Below are positions 17,450 through 28,665 of a stretch of 64,000 nt of DNA, one piece after another (the stretch's first letter is position 1; every line of letters starts with the position of its first letter). Source of the stretch: Diaminobutyricimonas sp. LJ205 (lineage in GTDB: Bacteria; Actinomycetota; Actinomycetes; Actinomycetales; Microbacteriaceae); contig NZ_CP046619.1 of NCBI RefSeq assembly GCF_009755725.1, forward strand, positions 2,108,001 to 2,172,000. Reading direction: 5' to 3'. Position numbers and translations under genes: made by a program. The notes under the pieces were generated by a model that did no database searches, was not told the DNA's origin, and was given only the letters and a program-made list of their open reading frames with translations.

Positions 17450-18405
17450 CGCTGTGCCCGCGCCTTCGGGTCGAGGGCATCACGGATGAGTTCGCCGAGC
17501 ATGATGAACGCGAACACGGTGATCGATAGGGCGAGCGAGGGCCAGAACAGCGTCTGCGGCGCGGTGCGAATGTCGAACTGCGCCTGGCTGATGTCGTTCC
17601 CCCACGACATCGTGGAGGTCGGCAAGCCGACCCCGAGGAATGACAGCGTCGCCTCGGCGACGATCGCGGCGGCAAGGGAGATCGTTGTGATCACGATGAC
17701 GGGCGCAATGGAGTTGGGCAGCACATGCCGCAGCAGGATGCGGAATCGTGACACGCCGAGTGCCTCGGAAGCCATCACGAACTCCGAGGATCTGACACGA
17801 AGGATCTCTGATCTGAGTACGCGCGCGGTGGAAGGCCAGGCGAACGCGCCGATCGCGAGAGAAATGACCCAGACGTTGCGGTAGGCGCTGAACACCGACA
17901 TGACGACGACCGCCGCGAGGATGTAGGGAATTGAGAAGAAGATGTCGCCGACGCGCGACAGCACGGAGTCGATCCAGCCGCCGTAGAACCCTGCGAGCGC
18001 GCCGAAGACGATGCCGAGCACCGTGGTCAGGACGATCACGATGATGCCGACCGATAGCGAGGTTCCCGCACCGTGCAGGATCCTCGAGTACACATCGCAC
18101 CCCTGTTTGGTGAATCCGAGCGGGTGTCCTTCGGTCGGCCCACCGTTGCTGTTCGAGAGCTGGCAGTCGTTGTTCGGCGGCACATCAGTGAACAGGGTCG
18201 GGAACAGGGCAACGACGGTTATCAGGACGATCAGGGCACTCGAGATCCAGAACATGGGCCGTCGTCGCAGATCGCGCCATGCATCGATCCAGAGGTTGCT
18301 GGTCCTCTCGGCAACTCGAACCCTGTCGATGGCGACCAGCGGAGTCTCCTCCAGGGGAGCGACGTAGTGCTGTGGGCTCAGCGTGATGGGGCGGTCACTT
18401 GACAT
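17446..18405 (-). CDS. Peptide ABC transporter permease, DppC type (distal operon)
   Basis: About 319 aa. The start is set at ATG 18405, with GAGGA about 7 bases upstream; a longer frame to 18444 lies inside the preceding gene. The first helix is near residue 53-73, then a periplasmic loop with CQLSNSNGGPTEGHPLGFTKQGCDVYSR, where two Cys could form a disulfide. Five further helices include the EAA loop EFVMASEALGVSRFRILLRHVLPN. Overlaps the DppB gene by 11 bp and the ATPase gene by 4 bp. Confidence 0.93.
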   Translation of the reverse strand: MSSDRPITLSPQHYVAPLEETPLVAIDRVRVAERTSNLWIDAWRDLRRRPMFWISSALIVLITVVALFPTLFTDVPPNNDCQLSNSNGGPTEGHPLGFTKQGCDVYSRILHGAGTSLSVGIIVIVLTTVLGIVFGALAGFYGGWIDSVLSRVGDIFFSIPYILAAVVVMSVFSAYRNVWVISLAIGAFAWPSTARVLRSEILRVRSSEFVMASEALGVSRFRILLRHVLPNSIAPVIVITTISLAAAIVAEATLSFLGVGLPTSTMSWGNDISQAQFDIRTAPQTLFWPSLALSITVFAFIMLGELIRDALDPKARAQR

Positions 18406-19324
18406 AGCGGATCCTCGGATCGAGCACGGCGTAGAGGAGGTCAACCAGGATGTTGACGACGAGATAGATGAGCACCATGACCGTCACGAACGTGACAACG
18501 GTTGGTCCCTCTCCGCGGATGATGGCCTGGTACAGCGTGCGGCCGACTCCCGGCACATTGAAGATGCCCTCGGTAACGGTCGCACCAACCAGAAGCACAC
18601 CGAAATCCGTGGCGATGAAGGTGGTGACGGGGATCAGCGAGTTGCGCAGGATGTGGACCGGAATGATCCGTCTTCGCGAGAGGCCCTTGGCGTACGCGGT
18701 TCTCACGAAGTCCAGGCCCCCGGTCTCGATGACCGATGACCTCGTCAATCTGACGATCTGGGCGAAGCTCGCCGTCGCGAGCACGAGCGCGGGCAGGATC
18801 AGATCCTGAATGGGTGCGCCCTGCCCCACCGTGGCGCGAGCCCAGCCCAGCTGGATCGCGAACACGTACTGGAAGACGAACGCGATCACGAAGATCGGCA
18901 GCGAGATCAGGATGAGGCTTACCACCAGGGCGGACGAGTCGAACAGCTTGCCCTTGCGGATCCCCGAGATCAGGCCGACCAAAAGACCCGCGACTGTCTG
19001 GAAGAGCAGGGCGAGGATGGCGAGCCTGATGGTCACCGGGAAGGTTCGCGCGAGGATCTCTGACGTCGGCTCGCCCGAGAACGACGTCCCGAAGTCACCC
19101 GTGAGGATTCCGGTCAGGTAGTACCAGTACTGCACGATGAACGGCTCGTTCAAGTGGTACTGCTCACGCAATTGTTCAAGCAGCGCCGGGTTGGGCGCCC
19201 GGTCACCGAACAGAGCGAGCAGAGGGTCGCCCGGCATAGCGAAGACCATGAAATAGATCAGGAACGTCGTGCCGATCAGCACGGGGATTGCCTGCAATAT
19301 TCGCCACACGATGTACCGGGCCAT
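18395..19324 (-). CDS. Peptide ABC transporter permease, DppB type (distal operon)
   Basis: 309 aa, standard DppB architecture: first helix at 10-30, a long periplasmic loop (MPGDPLLALFGDRAPN through GDFGTSFSGEPTSE), then five helices. The EAA coupling loop is DFVRTAYAKGLSRRRIIPVHILRNSLIP. It serves as the normal-length comparison for the enlarged DppB of the other importer. Confidence 0.94.
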   Translation of the reverse strand: MARYIVWRILQAIPVLIGTTFLIYFMVFAMPGDPLLALFGDRAPNPALLEQLREQYHLNEPFIVQYWYYLTGILTGDFGTSFSGEPTSEILARTFPVTIRLAILALLFQTVAGLLVGLISGIRKGKLFDSSALVVSLILISLPIFVIAFVFQYVFAIQLGWARATVGQGAPIQDLILPALVLATASFAQIVRLTRSSVIETGGLDFVRTAYAKGLSRRRIIPVHILRNSLIPVTTFIATDFGVLLVGATVTEGIFNVPGVGRTLYQAIIRGEGPTVVTFVTVMVLIYLVVNILVDLLYAVLDPRIRYVK

Positions 19325-19389
19325 CGATTACACCCTCTGTCAGTGCTGTGGTGCTGTCAGTGCTGTGATTGCAAGTTGCGGACGAGAGA

Positions 19390-19412
19390 GCGGCGGCTGT
19401 ACGAGCCGCCGC
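19390..19412 (-). terminator. Hairpin between binding-protein and permease genes (distal operon)
   Basis: GCGGCGGCT and AGCCGCCGC form a 9-bp stem with a 5-nt loop, in the 106-bp gap after the binding-protein stop. It occupies the same position as the hairpin in the other importer, so both operons place a stable structure between the binding protein and the permeases. Confidence 0.6.
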
Positions 19413-19430
19413 CCTCGCGCGGTTTGAGCG

Positions 19431-21047
19431 TTACTCCTTGGTGATTTCGTGGTAGAGCGGAACCGAGTTCCAACCGAAGGACACGTTGCTCACGCCCTCG
19501 GCCCATCCGCCGTTCACATTCGAGTACCAGAGCGGGATGGCCGGCAGGTCCTCGAGAAGGATCTCTTGTGCCTGCTGGAAGAGCCCGTTCGCTTCCTCGA
19601 TGTCGGTCGACTGGGAACCCTCGTCGAGCAAGGCGTCAACCTCAGGGTTCGAGTAGTCGCCGTCATTTCCGCTGCCATTCGTTGCGTACAGCGGTCCGAG
19701 GAAGTTGTACAGGCTCGGATAGTCGGCCTGCCATCCCGAGCGGAACGCCGTCTGGATGGTGCGGTCGGAGATCAACGTGCGCGACTCGGCGAAGGTGGGG
19801 TACGGGTCGCCGGCTGCGTCGATTCCCAGGACGTTCTTGATGCTGTTGCACACAGCGTCAACCCATCCTTGGTGGCCTCCGTCGGCGTTGTAGGCGATCT
19901 TGAATGTGCCATCCCACGGGGCGATGGCATCGGCCTCGGCCCACAGCCTCTGCGCCTCTTCCTCGTTGAACTCGAGGACGTCGGCGTTCTCGAGCGAATC
20001 AGACCAGCCGTCGATCACCGGAGAGGTGAAATCGGAGGCAGGCGTGCGGGTTCCCTCGAAGATCACGTCGGTGATCTCCTCCCGGTTGATGGCCATTGAC
20101 AGGGCCTGACGGCGAAGTTGACCTTCTTCGCCACTCCAGTGCGGCAGTCGCTCCGGAATGGTGAACGACTGGAAGATCGCCGCGGGCTGGTTCACCCAGC
20201 GGTCGCCCAGATCAGACTCGTACGTCGAGAGCGCGGCTTCCGGGATTTCGTCGACAACGTCGACGTTCCCGGCTTGCAGATCAGCGTACGAAGCATCCTG
20301 CGACGCGTAGAAGATGAACGACAGTCCGCCGTTCTTCGGCTCCCGTGGACCGTCATACCCTTCGTTGACAACCAGGTCGATCCGCTCATCGTGCTTCCAC
20401 GCATCTTCACCATCGAGCATGTATGGGCCGTTACCCACTGGGTTCTGGCCGAATGCCTCAATGTCGTCGAAAGCCGACGCCGGCAGTGGGTAGAAGGCGG
20501 AGTAGCCGAGCCGAAGCGGGAAGTCCGACAGCGGCTGCGTCAGCGTGATGGTGAACTCGGTGTCGCTGACCTTCTCCAGACCAGTGAGCTCGCTGTCGAC
20601 ATCGAAGCTGAATCCCTCGATGGGTTCGAAGAAGAAGCTGGAGAGATGGTTGTTCGACAGTAGAGCCCCGTAGTTCCAGGCGTCGATGAAGGAGTCAGAA
20701 TTAACAGGCTCACCATTGGTGAACTCGAGTCCCTCTCGAATGGTGACGGTGTAGGTCTGAGAATCCTCGGTCTCGATGGACTCGGCCACGTCGTTGTGCG
20801 TCGTCCCCTCGGCGTCGTAATAGACCAGCCCGGCGAAAATGGAGTCGAGAATCTTACCGCCACCGACCTCATTGGTGTTGGTCGGGATCAGAGGGTTCTG
20901 CGGCTCGCTGCTGTTTGTGGTGATGACCGCGGACGTGTCGGCATCGTCTGCCGATCCGCCTTCGTCTTCGGCTGCGCATCCGGTCAGGACGAGCGCTCCC
21001 GCCGCCAGCAGCGAGATCACGCCGCCGGCCTTGCGTATTCTTTTCAC
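19431..21047 (-). CDS. Peptide-type ABC solute-binding lipoprotein (SBP_bac_5), distal operon
   Basis: 538-aa lipoprotein with lipobox LTGC (Cys about 24), GTG start and GGGAGG ribosome-binding site. It contains the family core (EGLEFTNGEPVNSDSFIDAWNYG near 110-130; PLPASAFDD; NREEITDVIFEG). It differs clearly from the other two binding proteins and resembles the OppA branch more than theirs (for example the short TNTNEVGGGKILDSIFAGLVY N-terminal block). First gene of the distal operon. Confidence 0.92.
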   Translation of the reverse strand: MKRIRKAGGVISLLAAGALVLTGCAAEDEGGSADDADTSAVITTNSSEPQNPLIPTNTNEVGGGKILDSIFAGLVYYDAEGTTHNDVAESIETEDSQTYTVTIREGLEFTNGEPVNSDSFIDAWNYGALLSNNHLSSFFFEPIEGFSFDVDSELTGLEKVSDTEFTITLTQPLSDFPLRLGYSAFYPLPASAFDDIEAFGQNPVGNGPYMLDGEDAWKHDERIDLVVNEGYDGPREPKNGGLSFIFYASQDASYADLQAGNVDVVDEIPEAALSTYESDLGDRWVNQPAAIFQSFTIPERLPHWSGEEGQLRRQALSMAINREEITDVIFEGTRTPASDFTSPVIDGWSDSLENADVLEFNEEEAQRLWAEADAIAPWDGTFKIAYNADGGHQGWVDAVCNSIKNVLGIDAAGDPYPTFAESRTLISDRTIQTAFRSGWQADYPSLYNFLGPLYATNGSGNDGDYSNPEVDALLDEGSQSTDIEEANGLFQQAQEILLEDLPAIPLWYSNVNGGWAEGVSNVSFGWNSVPLYHEITKE

Positions 21048-21097
21048 TTTTCCTCCCGTGCAGGGTGTGCAGCACGACGAGTCGTAGCGTCGGTGCC
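21048..21097 (-). promoter_or_regulatory. Conserved leader of binding-protein gene (copy 2)
   Basis: Partner of the leader at 15386-15435. Matching blocks are TTTTCCTCC, GTGCA, GGTGT, GCAGCA, GACGAGTC and TAGCGTC in plus-strand reading, with one single-base gap. The two genes' coding starts are also alike (AAGCGCAT / AAAAGAATACGC), so part of the match may reflect common ancestry of the operon heads. Confidence 0.6.
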
Positions 21098-21261
21098 ACG
21101 GTTTATGAGTATGACCCTAGAACTGGGGGCAACACCCGCCAAGGTAGAGACCGAAACGTTATAGACCAGAGACCAAATGCCGTTTTATAAGTGATATATA
21201 TGCCGGCACTCTGAGCGGGTGCCTATCCAGCAGAGGCTGGGCGCCCGCGTACCATCGAGTC

Positions 21262-21666
21262 ATGTCCGACGCCGATCAGCCGGAACCTGTCCCCCGTGCG
21301 ACCCTCCTGGTTTTCGATGGCGACTGCGCGTTCTGCACGACATGGGTGAACCGCCTCGCCGACTGGCTGCCCGCCTTTCCCGAGTCGGTGCCGTGGCAGT
21401 GGGCGGATCTCGATGCACTCGGGCTGTCGCACGACGAGGTCACCCGGTACGTCTGGTTCGTCACCGATCACCGTCAGTTCGCCGGGCATCTCGCCGTCTC
21501 TGCGCTCCTGCGCGCTCAACCCCGGCTCGGGCTCCGGTTGCTCGGGTGGCTTCTGGCTACTCCTCCCTATTCGTGGGCGGCCGCGGTCGGCTACCACTAC
21601 GTCGCCAAGTACCGTCACCGTCTACCCGGCGGCACGCCTGCCTGCCAGATGCCGGCCCCGAAGTGA
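21262..21666 (+). CDS. DCC-family thiol-disulfide oxidoreductase (DUF393)
   Basis: 134 aa. The N-terminal LLVFDGDCAFCTTWV motif (about 15-29) has the paired Cys (CxxC) of the DCC family, predicted thioredoxin-like redox proteins. The C-terminal half has the usual conserved Tyr/Arg-rich tail. Its stop overlaps the GTG of the downstream membrane protease gene, so the two are translationally coupled. Physiological substrate unknown. Confidence 0.9.
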   Translation: MSDADQPEPVPRATLLVFDGDCAFCTTWVNRLADWLPAFPESVPWQWADLDALGLSHDEVTRYVWFVTDHRQFAGHLAVSALLRAQPRLGLRLLGWLLATPPYSWAAAVGYHYVAKYRHRLPGGTPACQMPAPK

Positions 21667-22457
21667 CCAGGAGCACCGGACTGCCGCTGACCGACACTGG
21701 ATCCCGTCGACGGCTCAGCGTCGAGATCGTCATCGTGCTGCTGCTCTCGCTCGGGGCATCCGCGGTGTATTCCATCGTGGCGATCGCGTACCGGCTGACC
21801 CGCGATGTGCCGCTCTCGGACCAGACCGCGACACTCAACCAACCGCTCAGCGACCGCGAGATATTCGACCTCATCTACCAGCTGCTCGCCGTCTGCTTCG
21901 ACCTGGTGCCGGTCGCGCTGGTGGTCTTCCTGCTCTGGCAGGCGGCGCCACCCCGACTGGGTCGGCTCGGTGTCGACCTGACCCGGCCGCGACGCGATCT
22001 CGGCTGGGGAGTCGGCCTGGCCCTGGCGATCGGCATTCCCGGTCTCGCCCTGTACCTGGGCGGCAAGGCGCTCGGGCTGACCACCACGGTGGTGCCCACC
22101 GCCCTCGACACCTATTGGTGGACGGTGCCGGTGTTGTTCCTCGCCGCCGTGCGAGCAGGTGTCACCGAAGAGGTGATCGCCATCGGGTACCTGTTCGCCC
22201 GGCTCCGTGACCTGGGCTGGTCAAGTTGGCAGATCGTCGTGTCCAGCGCACTGCTGCGCGGCACCTACCACCTGTACCAGGGGTTCGGCCCATTCATCGG
22301 AAACGTGCTGATGGGGCTGCTCTTCGGCTGGCTGTACCAGCGCACCGGGCGGCTGCTCCCGTTCGTCATCGCGCATGTGCTGCTGGATGCCGCGATCTTC
22401 ATCGGCTATCCGTGGGCTGCCGCGACCTTCCCCGACCTGTTCGGGCTGCCCACCTAG
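21663..22457 (+). CDS. CPBP-family intramembrane metalloprotease
   Basis: 264 aa and about seven or eight membrane helices. The start is taken as GTG 21663, overlapping the upstream stop. The motifs of the actinobacterial CPBP subgroup are visible: GVTEEVIAIGYLFARL (motif 1 Glu pair, but the usual Arg of EExxxR is Ile), LLRGTYHLYQG (motif 2 His) and HVLLDAA (motif 3 His). Such proteins are Abi/CAAX-like proteases or scaffolds; activity of this subgroup is not established. Confidence 0.88.
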   Translation: MTRSTGLPLTDTGSRRRLSVEIVIVLLLSLGASAVYSIVAIAYRLTRDVPLSDQTATLNQPLSDREIFDLIYQLLAVCFDLVPVALVVFLLWQAAPPRLGRLGVDLTRPRRDLGWGVGLALAIGIPGLALYLGGKALGLTTTVVPTALDTYWWTVPVLFLAAVRAGVTEEVIAIGYLFARLRDLGWSSWQIVVSSALLRGTYHLYQGFGPFIGNVLMGLLFGWLYQRTGRLLPFVIAHVLLDAAIFIGYPWAAATFPDLFGLPT

Positions 22458-22459
22458 TC

Positions 22460-22510
22460 GCTGATCGAGCCTGCCGAGATCCTTTCGGGGTCTCGGCAGG
22501 CTCGACCAGC
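22460..22510. repeat. Long hairpin between converging genes, GGTCTCGGCAGGCTCGA type
   Basis: A nearly perfect inverted repeat (core stem 22465-22482 pairing with 22488-22505, extended by about 4 bp on each side) between the CPBP gene and the end of gcvP. The arm CGAGCCTGCCGAGA / TCTCGGCAGGCTCG resembles a palindromic intergenic repeat seen in many Microbacteriaceae genomes. It probably acts as a bidirectional terminator. Confidence 0.75.
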
Positions 22511-22517
22511 GGTCAGG

Positions 22518-25438
<2,921 letters not shown>

Positions 25439-25442
<4 letters not shown>

Positions 25443-25819
25443 TGGCCGATCTGCTCCGTGTACTCGTCCCGGCTGAGCAGGGAGGTGGCGTCGAGCGCGG
25501 CGGGGTCGATCCGCAGCTTGAACAGCCAGCCGGCGAACGCGTCCGCGTTCACCAGTTCGGGGTTCTCGATGATGGCGTCGTTGCGCTCGATGACCTCGCC
25601 GGCGATCGGCGTGGACACCTCGCCGACAGACTTCGTCGACTCGACCTCGCTGACCACCGCGCCGGGCTGCACGCTCGCGCCGACCTGGGGAAGGTCGACG
25701 AAGACCAGGTCACCGAGCTGGTCGGCCGCGTAGTCGGTAATGCCGACGGTGACGACATCGCCATCGATCTCGAGCCATTCGTGGTCGGCGGTGTACTTGA
25801 GTGCGTTCAGATCGGGCAT
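25439..25819 (-). CDS. gcvH: Glycine cleavage system H protein
   Basis: 126-aa lipoyl carrier that shuttles the aminomethyl intermediate between P and T proteins. The lipoylation motif is [16 protein letters not shown] (Lys about 64), and the family N-terminus [13 protein letters not shown] is present. Start is 3 bp after gcvT; stop overlaps gcvP. Confidence 0.97.
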
Positions 25820-25822
25820 GGC

Positions 25823-26944
25823 TCAGGCCTTTCGAGAGTAGAAGGGAACAGCGGTGACGGTTGCGGGGATGCGGCTGCCGCGCACATCGATGGCGAGGTG
25901 GGTGTCGGGGGCGGCGTGCTCGGGGTCGACGTAGGCCATGGCGATCGGATGTCCGAGCGTGGGCGAAAGCGCACCGGAGGTGATCTCGCCGACGACCTCG
26001 CCGGACTCGGTGACGATGGGGTAGCCGGCGCGACCGGCGCGACGGCCTTCGGCGACCAGGCCGACCAGCACGCGGGCACCCTCGGGCGGCCCGGCCTCGA
26101 CGGCAGCGCGGCCGACGAAGTCGCCCTCCTTGTTGATGTGCACGACCCGGCCGAGTCCGGCCTGGACGGGCAGGATGTCACGGCCCAGCTCGTGCCCGTA
26201 CAGCGGCATGCCCGCCTCGAGCCGCAGCGTGTCGCGCGCGGCGAGACCCGCAGGCACGAGCCCCGACCCCTGGCCGGTCTCGATGATCGCGGTCCACAGT
26301 GCGGCGGCGGCATCCGGAGCGATATACAGCTCGAAGCCGTCCTCGCCGGTGTAACCGGTGCGGGCGATGAGCAGTTCGTGGCCGTTCCAGCGGGCGGCGG
26401 CGCAGCGGTAGTACTTGAGTGAGGCGAGGTCGACCTCCTCGAGCTGCGGGGTGAGCTGGGTCAGGATCTCGCGCGTTTTGGGCCCCTGCACGGCGATGAG
26501 CGCCATGTCGTCGCTCTCGTCGTAGACCTCACAGTCGAAGTCCTTCGCCCGGTCGATGAGCTCCTCGGCGACGGCGTCGCGATTGCCGGCGTTTGCGACG
26601 ACGAGGAAGCGGTCCGCCCCGGTGCGGTAGACGACGAGGTCGTCGAGGATGCCGCCGTCCTCGGTGAGCAGCAGGCTGTACTTCGCCTGGCCTTCCTCGA
26701 TCGTCGATAGGCGGCCGGCGAGCGCATAGTCGAGGGCGGCGCCTGCCTCAGCGCCGAGCACGACGATCTCGCCCATGTGCGAGATGTCGAAGATGCCGGC
26801 GGCGGTGCGCACCGCGTGATGCTCGGCAAGGTCAGAGCTGTAGCGGACGGGCATCTGCCAGCCACCGAAGTCGGTGAAGGCTGCGCCGGCGGCCACATGG
26901 ATGTCATGCAGCGGGCCATGACGGGCGGTGTCAGTCTCGGTCAC
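25823..26944 (-). CDS. gcvT: Aminomethyltransferase, T protein
   Basis: 373 aa. Transfers the methylene group from GcvH to tetrahydrofolate, releasing ammonia. Start chosen as GTG 26944, with TTGGAGAA ahead, because the frame further upstream runs into the riboswitch. Visible motifs are HVAAGAAFTDFGGWQMPV, HMGEI, the folate-site block ARTGYTGEDGFELY and LEAGMPLYGHEL. First gene of gcvTHP; the operon order T-H-P with 3-4 bp junctions implies one transcript. Confidence 0.95.
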   Translation of the reverse strand: MTETDTARHGPLHDIHVAAGAAFTDFGGWQMPVRYSSDLAEHHAVRTAAGIFDISHMGEIVVLGAEAGAALDYALAGRLSTIEEGQAKYSLLLTEDGGILDDLVVYRTGADRFLVVANAGNRDAVAEELIDRAKDFDCEVYDESDDMALIAVQGPKTREILTQLTPQLEEVDLASLKYYRCAAARWNGHELLIARTGYTGEDGFELYIAPDAAAALWTAIIETGQGSGLVPAGLAARDTLRLEAGMPLYGHELGRDILPVQAGLGRVVHINKEGDFVGRAAVEAGPPEGARVLVGLVAEGRRAGRAGYPIVTESGEVVGEITSGALSPTLGHPIAMAYVDPEHAAPDTHLAIDVRGSRIPATVTAVPFYSRKA

Positions 26945-26984
26945 GGAGTTCTCCAATGGATCGCGCAATTCGCGTGGGAACTCC

Positions 26985-27175
26985 CCCTCTGTCATGGGCC
27001 TGAGAGTTTCGTCGCGGGTGGCGACTTTCACCGTGGGCGAGCGTCACGAAACTCCCTGCGGATTTCGCTCGACTCTTTTCAGAGTGGCCAGAACGATGCG
27101 GTACGACTACCTGAGAGATTGGCGGGGAGGCTTGCTCCTTCGGTGTCCCGGCTGTGGGGACTCTCCCGCATCGCG
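26985..27175 (-). promoter_or_regulatory. Tandem glycine riboswitch
   Basis: Two aptamers lie in the gcvT leader, read on the minus strand. The first (about 27105-27175) has GGGAGAGTCC, the GGACACCGAAGGAGCAA core and CTCTCAGG at 27110-27117. The second (about 26996-27064) has AGGGAGTTTCGTGAC, CACGGTGAAAG and CTCTCAGG at 26999-27006. A short linker joins them and about 40 bp follow before the gcvT start. This is the classic gcv-operon arrangement in which glycine binding turns expression on. Confidence 0.93.
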
Positions 27176-27298
27176 TTGCGTGGCCCGATATGTGATTGTG
27201 GGCCCAGCATATCCCAACCGGAGGCACGTCCTCGGGACCCGGGCTACCGCGGCTACCGTGTCCGTATGGGAATCCTGGAGCTGCGGCGCGCGCGCGAA

Positions 27299-27328
27299 AG
27301 TGCCCGGTCGCCGAAGCGGCCGGGCACT
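27299..27328 (-). terminator. Terminator after the TauA-like binding-protein gene
   Basis: 13-bp stem (AGTGCCCGGTCGC with GCGGCCGGGCACT, one G-T pair) and a CGAA loop, 17 bp past the stop of the gene at 27345. It also separates that transcription unit from the gcv leader. Confidence 0.75.
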
Positions 27329-27344
27329 GCGCTATCGAGTCAGC

Positions 27345-28316
27345 TCACTCCCTGACAAGGCCCTTGATATCGGCCGGCTTTTGAAGCATTCCGTCCTCGA
27401 ACATCAGGTCACCGAGTTGTGTCAATCGTTCCACCGGGATCTCGGTATTGAACTGTTCGAGCACAATCTTCGCGAGAAGGGCGTCATCCAGTTTGACAAC
27501 CTTCTTAGCCCCTTCGCGCACTGCGTCCGGATTCTCGTTTGCGAACGCCGTGGATTCTTTGAGTGCTTCGGCCATGTCCTTGACCAGTTCGGGGTCCGAG
27601 TCGGCCAGCTCACCTGAGGTGAAGAACAGTTGTGATGGGTGACCCGGCACCGAGTCGTCAGAGGGGTAGGTAACGACGTGCGCTCCCGCGCCCTCCAGAA
27701 TCGTGCCAAAGGGCTCGGGCACCCATGCAGCGTCGACATTCCCTGCCTCGAGCGCAGCCTGCATGTCCGGGAAGGGCAGCTCCACGAACTGTACTGCGTC
27801 CGGATCCCCATTGTGAGCACGCACCGCTGCGCGGATAGTGAGGTCACCCATCCCGTTCAGGGTGTTGATGGCGACTCGCTTTCCCTCGAGATCTTCGGCT
27901 GATTTGATGGCTGGGTCCAAGGCCCGCACAACGTTGACATTGGACCCTTCCTCCAAGGCGGACGTCCAGCCGGCGACGGCTCGGATGTCGAGTCCCTGGT
28001 CACGTGCCTGCAGCAGCGTTACGGGCGTGGCGGTCGCAAACTGAATGTGTCCGGACATCACGCCAGGGACCAACGCGGCACCGCCGGTGCCCGTCTCGAA
28101 CTTCAGTTCAATCCCACGCTTCTCAAAGAAGCCCTGCTCCACGCCGGCGTGGATTGCGCCCGCCGTGGCGATCGGCGCCATAGCAACGGTAACTGTGCGA
28201 ACTTCTCCGACCTCACTCGCTGGCTGGTCGCCGGTCGTCGTGTCACCTCCAGCGCACGCACTGAGCGCGAGTGTGACGGTGGCGGCTAGGGCGAACATGC
28301 CCGATCTTTTACTCAT
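27345..28316 (-). CDS. TauA/SsuA/NMT1-type ABC substrate-binding lipoprotein
   Basis: 323-aa lipoprotein (lipobox LSAC, Cys about 21) of the nitrate/sulfonate/taurine/pyrimidine-precursor class. Features are VAMAPIATAGAIHAGVEQGFFEKRGIELKFETG at the N-lobe and the hinge block DLEGKRVAINTLNG. A substrate-lobe motif AALEAGNVDAAWVPEPFG follows. It has its own terminator and its own promoter-like box, about 350 bp downstream of the ATPase/permease genes. Ligand cannot be told from sequence alone; no sulfatase, desulfonase or nitrate genes are adjacent. Confidence 0.9.
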   Translation of the reverse strand: MSKRSGMFALAATVTLALSACAGGDTTTGDQPASEVGEVRTVTVAMAPIATAGAIHAGVEQGFFEKRGIELKFETGTGGAALVPGVMSGHIQFATATPVTLLQARDQGLDIRAVAGWTSALEEGSNVNVVRALDPAIKSAEDLEGKRVAINTLNGMGDLTIRAAVRAHNGDPDAVQFVELPFPDMQAALEAGNVDAAWVPEPFGTILEGAGAHVVTYPSDDSVPGHPSQLFFTSGELADSDPELVKDMAEALKESTAFANENPDAVREGAKKVVKLDDALLAKIVLEQFNTEIPVERLTQLGDLMFEDGMLQKPADIKGLVRE

Positions 28317-28665
28317 GCGGGGCTCCTGTCGTGATCGCCGGCGGGTCCGGCTGGTGCAATGAATACGTGGTCTGCAAACGGGACGTGCTGTGCAACAAGG
28401 ATCTGGCGGCCACCGTGGTGACGGGGCATCTGGCCTGCGACCAAGGACACCTTGGTGAGGACGCTACTGGAGCCATCGAGTATATTCAATAGCTTTATAA
28501 GCGGATTTCCGGATAACTTCCGCAAAGCATCGTGCCTCGAGATGCAGCTGAAACCGGCGCGACAACGCGCTCGCGGTGAGCGTGGAGGGGCTCACCGCTC
28601 GCACGAATAGTCCCGGGCATTCAGCGATCCGGAACTGGAACCCCTCTGTGACGAGGGTCCGGAAT
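28317..28665. other. Intergenic region with promoter of the binding-protein gene
   Basis: No convincing gene. The part nearest the binding-protein start (28317-28458) would be a long leader. The box at 28459-28492 is shared with the operon promoter at 31236-31269. The remainder (28493-28665) trails the ATPase gene and includes GTGAGCGTGGAGGGGCTCAC, an imperfect 6-bp hairpin that may end the permease/ATPase transcript. Confidence 0.55.
28459..28492 (-). promoter_or_regulatory. Bipartite promoter/operator box, copy A
   Basis: Read on the minus strand, CTATTGAATA, 11 variable bases, then TCCAGTAGCGTCC. The same two blocks at the same spacing occur at 31236-31269. They can be read as a -35 TTGAAT and -10 TAGCGT with a 17-bp spacer. 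The extra conservation around them suggests a regulator site as well. Confidence 0.65.

Noticed and set aside
26945-27031. N-terminal extension of gcvT to an upstream ATG
   Set aside because: It would translate part of the riboswitch; the GTG at 26944 has a good ribosome-binding site.
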